Shown here: piece by piece, positions 8,829 through 18,017 of the stretch
Numbering within the stretch: the stretch's first letter is position 1
Layout: each line of letters opens with the position of its first letter
Assembly (NCBI GenBank): GCA_030180135.1
Contig: CM058239.1
Coordinates: 58,607,246-58,671,245, forward strand
Reading direction: 5' to 3'
Origin: Orychophragmus violaceus
Lineage: Eukaryota > Streptophyta > Magnoliopsida > Brassicales > Brassicaceae
DNA length: 64,000 nt
Translations under genes and position numbers: made by a program
The notes under the pieces: generated by a model
Told to the model about the DNA's origin: nothing
Seen by the model: the letters and a program-made list of their open reading frames with translations, nothing else
The model's database searches: none

Positions 8829-10085
8829 ATTAGGTACTGGTGTTTTTCTACTTAATTTTTGGTGTTTTTGTTAGGATTTTACGTTTGTTTTTGTTTTTGG
8901 TGAGTTTATGATTGCAGGTCTCGGACAGATTCGCAGTGCGTCGATCAACACACTTCTGTGTCGATCGTCACAACACGATCGGAATCGCATTGCAGCGATC
9001 GTTGCAGTTCTGAGCAACGATCGACCATACACAAAAATCGCCAAGTAACGGTCGATGCACTTAGTGCAACGATCGATGCTTGAGAGACAGAGGTAAACCC
9101 GACATAACTCAACAAAACTTTAACAATTTTTATTTTCTTTTACCGATCCTTCGCTTGACACTACTGGGGACAGTGTGTCTTAAGTGTGGGGGAGGTGCTA
9201 CTGACGTTTATCTTTCTGTTTTCTTAAGAGTCAGTCCATTTTTCAAAATTTTTTGTTTTATTGAGTCAAAATTGTTTAAGTAAGAAACTATGATTTTCTG
9301 AGAAGATTACAAGACTTGCAGGAACTTAAGTAACCATTGGGATGAAGTTGCAGGATCTATCTCTGACTATTAGAAAACCCAGACACAGATCAACCTACTG
9401 AGGACACCCACATCACTTCAGGTATCAGAAGATCCTTTTACTGACTTCAACCTTAATACTGACTTAGATTTCTCACCTAAGGGCTTGGTATACTTTGTTT
9501 CGGATTCCCTGTTAGTTCGGACACAGCCTGTCAACCTATCCTATTTAGTTCCCTTCTCCCCTTCTATAAAGTAAAAAAAAAAGATAATAAACTGAGGATG
9601 AGTTAGTAACTCCGAAGTGGTCACAGGAGTGGTAGAGACCCCTATTATCTCCTGTGCGATCCATGGAATGTGTCCAAAGTACACCCCATAACGGGAAGAA
9701 CACTGATAAAAAAATAAAATGATACCCAATGTGGGAAAAATCAGTTGTTAAGGAAGGAAAAAGAGAAGAAAGGGACTAGAGAACGATAGTATGGTGGTCT
9801 AGAGCTGATAAGGTAAGAATCCATGTGCCCTTTGATCGATACTCCTTAGGTGAGACCGCACTTAAATACTTGCAGAAGTCAGTAGGGAGAATTTGAATGC
9901 TTGAACGTGATTGTGGAGTTTACCTAGGACAATTGCTAAGTGTGGGGGAAGTACATGTTGGTCTTGATATCCTGTGATTGATTCTTTCAGTGGTTTACTA
10001 AGGGGAATCTGAGTATTGTAGCTTCTAGGATGAAATGAGTTTCTGAAGAGTTTTCAAACCTCTTCACCAAGCTTTAGTTCTCTGT
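8829..10085 (+). other. E2 3' noncoding region
   Basis: No gene: the ORF-1 gene found here in E4 and E5 is absent. It holds a CGATCG palindrome cluster (8936-9080), a GACAGAG|GTAAAC donor-like site near 9090 shared by all four sister elements, and two polypurine-like copies AAGTGTGGGGGA (9182-9195 and 9938-9951). Between the copies lies a long AT-rich stretch that is conserved in E3, E4 and E5. Confidence 0.75.
8936..9082 (+). repeat. CGATCG palindrome cluster in the E2 3' region
   Basis: About eight CGATCG, CGGTCG or CGATCA cores in pairs whose centres are 20-22 bp apart. Orthologous clusters lie at 13594-13740 (E3), 34060-34205 (E4) and 55990-56085 (E5). Confidence 0.8.
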
Positions 10086-10122
10086 TTTGCTTGAGGGCAA
10101 GCAAAGGCTAAGTGTGGGGGAG
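10086..10122 (+). other. E2 pre-PPT hairpin and polypurine tract
   Basis: TTTGCTTG-AGGG-CAAGCAAA (8-bp stem, 10086-10105) is followed by AAGTGTGGGGGAG (10110-10122), the plus-strand primer tract, which ends one base before the 3' LTR. Confidence 0.8.
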
Positions 10123-10123
10123 T

Positions 10124-11197
10124 TGATATATCATGGTTTTTACTAGTTTTAGACCATGATATAAGTGTGTTTTAGTGTCTTTTTGTGTTCTTTTAGAGTC
10201 CTTTACAGGTATAATCAGGTTTGGAGCATATTTGGTGATTATGGCACTTTTTGGAGATTTTTGGAGTGTTTGGCCGAGAGATAGAGTTCACTGTCCGAAA
10301 CAGAGAAATGCGTCGATCGTTGCACTCTAGCATCGATCGTTGCACCAGCGAGATGGGCCGAAACTCGGCGGTTTATGAAGAGACAAGATATTGCACTCTG
10401 ATCCAGAAGTTCCTGATATTTACAAAGAAGCCCCTGGCCGAGATTAGACCTATATAATTAAGTTTTTGGTGTTTTATTTACTTACGATTTCATAATTAAG
10501 AGCAGAGGATTTTTAGAGCTTTTGGGGCTGATCTGAACCTTTACTTCATCTGTATTTGGAGAAGATTTCGAACCCTTTTTATTCTTTATCTTCTATGCAA
10601 TTTATTCATCATATGATTATGTTTTCATTATCTATGTCTGAGTAGATTCCTTGTTAGGTTTAGGGTTTCTCACATAGGATTTCATGACTTGCTAGACTTG
10701 TTTAATTCAGTTAAGGACTCATAACTATATCTGTTCTTCAATCTAATTTTGCTTAAAGCTAGTTCTAACCTGATCAATTAGAATCTAGATCTTAGGTTGC
10801 TAAATACGTCACGGAAGTGGGGTTTAGGAATCTGAACTAATTAGGTTGAGCAATTAAACTTCTCGCAAACGAAAGTTTGGTTTAGGATAATTGTGAACAT
10901 ATCAAACTTGAGATTAATGCTAGTTTAATCTGTTAGTTCTCGCAAACGAAAGTTTGGTTTGCTGCACTTAGACTTAGAGAATTATCGCAAAGGAATTTGG
11001 TTAATTCTATATCTATGTTTTGAGTTCTAGAACTGTGCTTAATTAGATCCTTGCTGAATGAACTGTCTGCTTGTCTGATTTCCTGAGAACGCCCTAGACT
11101 TAGCGCTCTTAATAACTTGTTTTCACAACCAACAATCTCTGCTTTCTGTTTACTTTCTCGCATTGCTTTTAATTCAATCACATTGCTTTCTTCCTAG
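10124..11197 (+). repeat. E2 3' LTR, truncated
   Basis: Matches 4670 onward with about seven substitutions, then ends abruptly after TTCCTAG. The last ~120 bp of the LTR are missing and E1 pol sequence follows immediately. Confidence 0.93.
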
Positions 11198-11341
11198 GAG
11201 GAGCACGCGGAACATTTAGAAAAAGTACTAGAAAGGTTAAGGGAAAAGAGGTTATACGCCAAATTCAGTAAATGTCAGTTCTAGAAATGGGAGATAGGTT
11301 TCCTAGGACATAGAGTGTCGGGACAGGGTGTATCCGCGGAT
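11198..11341 (+). pseudogene. pol: E1 pol part 2: RT fragment
   Basis: Encodes the RT stretch just after the catalytic box (EEHAEHLEKVLERLRE, LYAKFSKC, IGFLGHRVS), interrupted by TAG at 11282-11284. The segment between the RGINN motif at 4669 and this point, including the YIDD box, is missing. The last five bases, CGGAT 11337-11341, are the left E3 target duplication. Confidence 0.88.
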
Positions 11342-12540
11342 TGATAGGTCAAGAATTAATCCCTATTCTAAACTGCAAGTGAACAGCAATGTCAAAGTAG
11401 TATATAGGGTTATCGAATCCACATGGACACTTGGTCTCAATAGATCAGAACAGTAGAGACTAATACTAGAAGTAAGCAACGTGATTGAATTAAAAGCGGT
11501 GCGAGAAAGTAAATCAGTAGCAGAGATTAACGGTTGTGAAAGCAAGTAATTAAAAGCGTCAAGCCTAGGGTATTCTCAGGAAATCAGACAAGCAGACAGT
11601 TCATTCAGCAAGGATCTAATTAAGCACAGTTCTAGAACTCAAAACACAGATATAGAATTAACCAAATTCCTTTGCGATAATTCTCTAAGTCTAAGTGTAG
11701 CAAACCAAACTTTCGTTTGCGAGAACTAACAGATTAAACTAGCATTAATTCCAAGTTTGATATGTTCACAATTATCCTAAACCAAACTTCCGTTTGCGCA
11801 AAGTTTAATTGCCCAATTTAATTAGTTCAGATTCCTAAACCCCACTTCCGTGACGTATTTAGCAACCTAAGATCTATATTCTAATTGATCAGGTTAGAAC
11901 TAGCTTTAAGCACAATTAAATTGAAGAACAGATATAGTTTGAATCCTTAACTGAATTTGAACAAGTCTAGCAAGTCATGAAATCCTATGCGAGAAACCCT
12001 AAACCTAACTAGGAATCTACTCAGACATAGATAATGAAAACATAATCATATGATGAATAAATTGCATAAAAGAATAAGAGTAAAAGGGGTTCGAAATCTT
12101 CTCCAAATACAGATGAAGTAATAGGTTCAGATCAGCCCCAAAAGCTCTAAAAATCCTCTGCTCTTAATTATGAAAGCGTCAGTAAAATAAACACCAAAAT
12201 CCTCTATATATAGGCCTAATCTCGGCTGGGGCTTCTGTGTAAATACTGGAACTATCTTGGGCTTCTTTGCAAATCTTCATAACTTCATTAAACCGACGCG
12301 TACGGCCCATCTCGCTAGTGTGTCGACCGATGCACAAGGTGTGTCGGTCGATGCATGATCAATAAATCGGACAGTGAGTTAAGCTCTCGGCCAAAACGTC
12401 CCAAAAGTCCCAAAATGCTCCAAATATCTCCAATTAGCTCCAAACCTGATTAAACCTGTAAAAGACTCTAAACAAAGACAAAAGACACTAAAAACACATC
12501 TATATCATGGTCTAAAATGGGTAAAAACCATGATATATCA
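11342..12540 (-). repeat. E3 3' LTR (left on the plus strand)
   Basis: 1199 bp. The complement starts TGATATATCA and ends CCTATCA. It contains the same TATA, palindrome-pair and GNRA-hairpin features as the right copy. Confidence 0.95.
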
Positions 12541-12541
12541 A

Positions 12542-12578
12542 CTCCCCCACACTTAGCCTTTGCTTGCCCTCAAGCAAA
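12542..12578 (-). other. E3 polypurine tract and pre-PPT hairpin
   Basis: The complement reads TTTGCTTG-AGGG-CAAGCAAA (12559-12578) and then AAGTGTGGGGGAG next to the LTR. Confidence 0.8.
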
Positions 12579-13845
12579 ACATAGAACTAAAGCATGGTGA
12601 GGAGGTTTGAAAACTCTTCAGAAACTCATTTCATCCTAGAAGCTATAATACTCAGATTCCCCTTAGTAAACCACTGAAAGAATCAATCACAGGATATCAA
12701 GACCAACATGTACTTCCCCCACACTTAGCAACTGTCCTAGGTAAACTCCACAATCACATTCAAGCATTCAAATTCTCCCTACTGACTTCTGCAAGTATTT
12801 AAGTGCGGTCTCACCTAAGGAGTATCGATCAAAGGGCACATGGATTCTTACCTTATCAGCTCTAGACCACCATACTATCTTTCTCTAGTCCCTTTCTTCT
12901 CTTTCCCTTCTTTAACAACTGATTTTTCCCCACTGGGTATCATTTTATTTTTTTTATCAGTGTTCTTCCCGTTATGGGGTGTACTTTGGACACATTCCAT
13001 GGATCACATGAGAGATAATAGTGTTTGCTACTATTCCCATGACCACTTCGGAGTTACCAACTCATCCTCAGTTTATTATATATATATATTTTTTTTTTAC
13101 TTTATAGAAGGGGAGAAGGGAACTAAATAGGATAGGTTGACAGGCTGTGTCAGAACTAACAAGGGAATCCGACACAAAGTATACCAAGCCCTTAGGTGAG
13201 AAATCTAAGTCAGTATTAAGGTTGAAGTCAGTAAAAGGATCCTCTGATACCTGAAGTGATGTGGGTGTTCCCAGTAGGTTGATCTGTGATGGGGTTTTCT
13301 AATAGTCAGAGATAGATCCTGCAACTTCATCCCAATGGTTACTTAAGTTCCTGCAAGTCTTGTAAATCTTCTCAGAAAATCATAGTTTTTTACTTAAACA
13401 ATTTTGACTCAATAAAACAAATTTTTTTTTTGAAAAACGGAATGACTCTTAAGAAAACAGAAAACAAAAGTCAGTAGCACCTCCCCCACACTTAAGACAC
13501 ACTGTCCCCAGTAGTGTCCAGCGAAGGATCGGTGAAAAGAAAATAAAAATTGAAAAGGTGAAATTATGTCTGTCGGGTTACCTCTGTCGCTCAGGCATCG
13601 ATCGTTGCACTAAGTGCATCCACCGTTACTTGGCGATTTTCGTGTATGGTCGATCGTTGCTCAGGACCGAAACGATCGCTGCAATGCGATTCCGATCATG
13701 TTGTGACGATCGACACAGAAGTGCGTCGATCGTTGCACTGCGAATTCATCCGAGACCTGCAAACATAAACTCACCAGAAACAAAAACAAACGTAAAATCC
13801 TAACAAAAACACCAAAAATTAAGTAGAAAAACACCAGTACCTAAT
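12579..13845 (-). other. E3 3' noncoding region
   Basis: No gene. It has secondary polypurine copies (complement AAGTGTGGGGGAAG at 12713-12726, AAGTGTGGGGGAGG at 13479-13493), a (TA)n/T run near 13077-13098, and a CGATCG palindrome cluster at 13594-13740. Confidence 0.75.
13594..13740 (-). repeat. CGATCG palindrome cluster in the E3 3' region
   Basis: About six to seven CGATCG-related cores in pairs, orthologous to 8936-9082 in E2. Sequence between the pairs has changed more than the cores. Confidence 0.75.
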
Positions 13846-13893
13846 GGTGGGTTGCCTCCCACCCATCGCTTGTTTAAGGTCAATAGCTTGACC
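13846..13893 (-). other. Double hairpin after the E3 gag-protease stop
   Basis: The complement shows GGTCAA-GCTA-TTGACC (13878-13893) and GGTGGG-AGGCAA-CCCACC (13846-13863), identical stems to E2. Confidence 0.65.
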
Positions 13894-13909
13894 GGACGGG
13901 TGGGAATTT

Positions 13910-16575
13910 TCAAGTACCAGGAGGTCCTGACAGAGACTTTTTCTGTCTCTGTTCAAGTCTCCTCATCCAAGGTGGTGAGTAGGCTGTTGCGGAATGCTCA
14001 TGCCCAAGAAAAGATGGAGTGAAATGTGCTCCAGGATCTATAACCATAGTATGATCAGGCTGCTCAAAATCTGCGTCCCTTATGGTGAATGTCTGCCCAT
14101 CTATCAGTGGCTTTCGCAGCTTATCCATCTCATAGTGCAGTGGTTCATCTCCCAGATGGAGGTCTATCAAGCTGTTCCTAACATCAATCAACGCTCCTGC
14201 TGTAGCCAAAAAGGGTCTCCCAAGCAATAATGCTTCATCCGGATCACATTCATATCTCAGCACAAGGAAGTTCGTTGGAACTAAGTAGTTTCCAACTCTC
14301 ACCGGAATGTCCATAAGGAGTCCTTTAGGAACGCGTATGGACTGATCAGCTAGGACAAGAGAAGTCCTAGTAGGAGTAAAATCCAACATACCCAGCTTCT
14401 CTGCCACAGAGTAAGGCATCAAACTTCCAGCAGCTCCTAAATCACACAGAGAACGTCTAAAACTATCCTCAAAGATAGAACAATCCAGCACAAAGACTCC
14501 AGGATCAGGCAGCTTCTTCGGGACCTTAGTTAGCAGAACATCACTAATATGCTGAGGAACTATTATCACCCAGTCTTTCAGATCATCATCCAGGGGCAAC
14601 ATCTTGTTCAGGTACCTTTGCACACATGGATGATAAGGTGGATCATCAGAAGTTGGAATTTCTTCCAATTCTTCACCAATCCCTTCTAATTTCTTCAGCT
14701 CTTCAATCTCTTGCCTAATCACTTCAGACACTGAGGAGTGTTGTCTAAAAATCTGTTCGTAGATCTCCTGTTGAGTAATCTCAGAGGCTCCATTGAATAG
14801 GCGATCAAGCTCCAAGTCAGCATCTATGCCATTATCATCCGACAGTTCTGTCTGTTCACGCCCTGCAACGACCGACACTAAGGGTGTGTCGATCGTTGCC
14901 ATCCCGACTGGTGTATCGATCGGCACATATGTTGCATCGATCGACGCACTGCAGCAGATTTCACCCGAGAGTTTTTCACAAATATCCGAAAATTCTTGTT
15001 CAGTCACCAACTCAGCTGTACTTAGCTCAAATCTTTCACCTAGGTGAGATCCATCATTAATGTACACAGACCAGGCCTTAACATGAGTGTCTGCCACTCC
15101 TTTTCCCTTCAGTGAGCTGGACATCTGGTTCACCTGAGTGTCCAACTGCTTCAAGTGAGTGCTCATAGACTCAAACTTCCCATTGAGGTCTTCATAGACA
15201 GCGTCCAACTTCTTGTTGCAGTCCACAGAAATCTTGGTCTGACTCTCAATCAGTTGTTCCATCATAGCTTCCATTTTGCTCTCATGGGCTGTAGGTGCAG
15301 GAGGAGTCTGATAGGATGTAGATCCATAGGTTCTCCGAGTACCTCGTCCATAGGTCTTCTGAAAACCACCAGTCTGTCCTCCATTGGAGAATCTGTTCCC
15401 CTGTTGATTACTAAATCTTTTACCTTGGAAACCAGAACCTCCTATGAAATTCACATCTTCTTCCTGAGTTTCCTCCTCAGTCTGAATCACCTCTACATCT
15501 TGGGCAAAGTGGACAGCTTTCTTACTTGTCAGTAGATTGTAGACTGTGTCCAATCTGGATCTTAAATTAGCTATATCAGAATTCTCTACAGTTCCACCAG
15601 ATTTCTTCCTCCTTTCATCCATCGTCTTGCAACTGTTGCTGCCAATCAGGTTCTCAATCAACTGCTTAGCTTGTGTAGGAGTCCTGGTGTTGAAATTAGC
15701 ATTACTGGAATTATCCAGCGCGGTCTGATAAGGGAGATCTATGCCTCTGAAGAAAATACCAATCAGCTGTACTTATGTGAATCCATGGTGTGGACAGTCA
15801 CGCTGATACTGCTTAAATCTCATCCAGGCAGTCTTCAAGGGCTCCACAGCTCCTTGAGAAAAAGTGAGTATGTCCTGTCTGGACTGATCTGAGCGTGCAT
15901 CATCATAAAAGTGACGCAGGAACTCACTCTTTAAGGCTGCCCAAGTAGTATACTGACCAGGTGCCAGTTGTCTCAGCCATGCACTAGCTGACTGTGCGGA
16001 AATAGCTTAAGGAACAGATAGTCCGGGCATACTCCTTCATACTTCATGCCAGTGACTATGTCCTCAAACTTGTCAATGTGATCCATAGGCTGCTCTGCTT
16101 GAAGACCATGAAAAGCAATCTGCCTCATCAGCTGGTAGTAGATGGTCTTTACCTCAAAATCGTTCCTCTCAAAAGCAGGAAGCACCAAAGCTGCTCGGTT
16201 TGCATGAAACTCATCAGGTCTGTTGTAGTCAGCTAGTGTCCTCTCATGAACCACCATCTCTCTACCTTGGGCCTGTCCTTGACCCTGGTTTCGGTTCAGC
16301 TCCTGTTGCTGTTGCTCAGGAGGATCAGGGATGACATTCCCTTCAGCATCAACCCGATGCCCAGCAGCATTGTACGGGTTGTTATCTTAGTCCCTCAGGG
16401 TACCTTCAGCATCTGGTATCAAGATCAGACGTTCTCGTACCATTCTCTCTCTCTTTTCTCTTCTGATAGTCCTTTCTAGACGTCCAAGTTCCTCTAGTCC
16501 GAGATTAAGCAAGCTCGAGTTCGGATTACTTCGAGTTTTCTGCGTTGGCATAAACTGTCTGTAATCGTCCAGCAA
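13910..16575 (-). pseudogene. gag-pro: E3 Athila-type gag-protease
   Basis: Reads from about 16575 to TGA at 13910. It has the same domain order as the E2 protein: LGRLER N-terminus, Retrotrans_gag, Asn/Gly-rich stretch, coiled-coil, and protease with CDLGAAGSLMPYSVA and LGRPFLA. Lesions are TAA at 16387-16389 (CGA in relatives), a net loss of about 10 bp near 15995 that shifts the frame, and a TAA in the GFTEVQL motif near 15775. The C-terminal 583 residues (15661-13910) remain open. Palindrome cores CGATCG/CGACCG lie in coding sequence at about 14868-14948. The broken gag with young LTRs suggests Gag was supplied by another copy. Confidence 0.87.
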
Positions 16576-16662
16576 CGATCGATGCTATCAGTGCAACGAT
16601 CGATTCAATCTCAAAATCGCCTAGTGACGATCGACGCAAGGGATGCAACGATCGACGCAAGG
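16560..16662 (-). repeat. CGATCG palindrome cluster in the E3 leader
   Basis: Four CGATCG/CGATCGA cores in two pairs just before the gag frame, orthologous to 6018-6110. Confidence 0.75.
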
Positions 16663-16793
16663 CGAAATTCGTACCTGCGACAGAAAGAAACAGAGAAAAA
16701 GTTAGCAAAATAAAAACAAAACGAAAAAAGCAAAAACAAAAAGAAAAATTTCTAGTAAAAACCCTAAGTTCGGTCCTATCGAAGACTCTAAGA

Positions 16794-16812
16794 GTCCCCG
16801 ACAACGGCGCCA
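16794..16812 (-). other. E3 primer-binding site, tRNA-Asp type
   Basis: The complement reads TGGCGCCGTTGTCGGGGAC, one mismatch from the E2 PBS, six bases inside the 5' LTR. Confidence 0.88.
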
Positions 16813-16818
16813 AAAACT

Positions 16819-18017
16819 TGATAGGTCAAGAATTAATCCCTATTCTAAACTGCAAGTGAACATCAATGTCAAAGTAGTATATAGGGTTATCGAATCCACA
16901 GGGACACTTGGTCTCAATAGATCAGAACAGTAGAGACTAATACTAGAAGTAAGCAACGTGATTGAATTAAAAGCGGTGCGAGAAAGTAAATCAGTAGCAG
17001 AGATTAACGGTTGTGAAAGCAAGTAATTAAAAGCGTCAAGCCTAGGGTATTCTCAGGAAATCAGACAAGCAGACAGTTCATTCAGCAAGGATCTAATTAA
17101 GCACAGTTCTAGAACTCAAAACACAGATATAGAATTAACCAAATTCCTTTGCGATAATTCTCTAAGTCTAAGTGCAGCAAACCAAACTTTCGTTTGCGAG
17201 AACTAACATATTAAACTAGCATTAATTCCAAGTTTGATATGTTCACAATTATCCTAAACCAAACTTCCGTTTGCGCAAAGTTTAATTGCCCAATTTAATT
17301 AGTTCAGATTCCTAAACCCCACTTCCGTGACGTATTTAGCAACCTAAGATCTAGATTCTAATTGATCAGGTTAGAACTAGCTTTAAGCACAATTAAATTG
17401 AAGAACAGATATAGTTTGAATCCTTAACTGAATTTGAACAAGTCTAGCAAGTCATGAAATCCTATGCGAGAAACCCTAAACCTAACTAGGAATCTACTCA
17501 GACATAGATAATGAAAACATAATCATATGATGAATAAATTGCATAAAAGAATAAGAGTAAAAGGGGTTCGAAATCTTCTCCAAATACAGATGAAGTAATA
17601 GGTTCATATCAGCCCCAAAAGCTCTAAAAATCCTCTGCTCTTAATTATGAAAGCGTCAGTAAAATAAACACCAAAATCCTCTATATATAGGCCTAATCTC
17701 GGCTGGGGCTTCTGTGTAAATACTGGAACTATCTTGGGCTTCTTTGCAAATCTTCATAACTTCATTAAACCGACGCGTACTGCCCATCTCGCTAGTGTGT
17801 CGACCGATGCACAAGGTGTGTCGGTCGATGCATGATCAATAAATCGGACAGTGAGTTAAGCTCTCGGCCAAAACGTCCCAAAAGTCCCAAAATGCTCCAA
17901 ATATCTCCAATTAGCTCCAATCCTGATTAAACCTGTAAAAGACTCTAAACAAAGACAAAAGACACTAAAAACACATCTATATCATGGTCTAAAATGGGTA
18001 AAAACCATGATATATCA
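16819..18017 (-). repeat. E3 5' LTR (right on the plus strand)
   Basis: 1199 bp with TG...CA ends. A minus-strand TATATATA lies at 17682-17689. A palindrome pair (CGACCG/CGGTCG) is at about 17799-17834, and three GNRA-loop hairpins are at 17140-17151, 17183-17196 and 17260-17273. Confidence 0.95.

Larger units (their letters stand above)
4670..11197 (+). mobile_element. E2: non-autonomous Athila-lineage element (gag-protease only), right end truncated
   Basis: 5' LTR 4670-5863, tRNA-Asp type PBS, gag-protease frame, long 3' noncoding region with three polypurine motifs, and a 3' LTR that stops about 120 bp early at 11197. It carries no RT, RNase H, IN or ORF-1 gene. The two LTRs differ at about 7 of 1074 comparable positions (counted by eye), so insertion is recent. 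The right junction runs straight into E1 RT sequence downstream of the insertion point, showing one deletion that removed the LTR end and the middle of E1 RT. Confidence 0.9.
11342..18017 (-). mobile_element. E3: non-autonomous Athila-lineage element (gag-protease only)
   Basis: Complete 6676-bp element in reverse orientation. It has two 1199-bp LTRs with about 8 differences by eye, target duplication CGGAT at 11337-11341 and 18018-18022, tRNA-Asp type PBS, gag-protease, double hairpin, three polypurine motifs and the pre-PPT hairpin. It lacks RT, RNase H, IN and ORF-1. It is the same family as E2 but not a copy of it: its LTR palindrome pair reads CGACCG/CGGTCG instead of CGATCG. Confidence 0.95.

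Noticed and set aside
12840..13130. Hydrophobic 96-codon frame resembling a membrane peptide (also on the minus strand at 56420-56827)
   Set aside because: Antisense of the AT-rich 3' noncoding block shared by E2-E5; breaks differ among copies and no coding constraint is seen.
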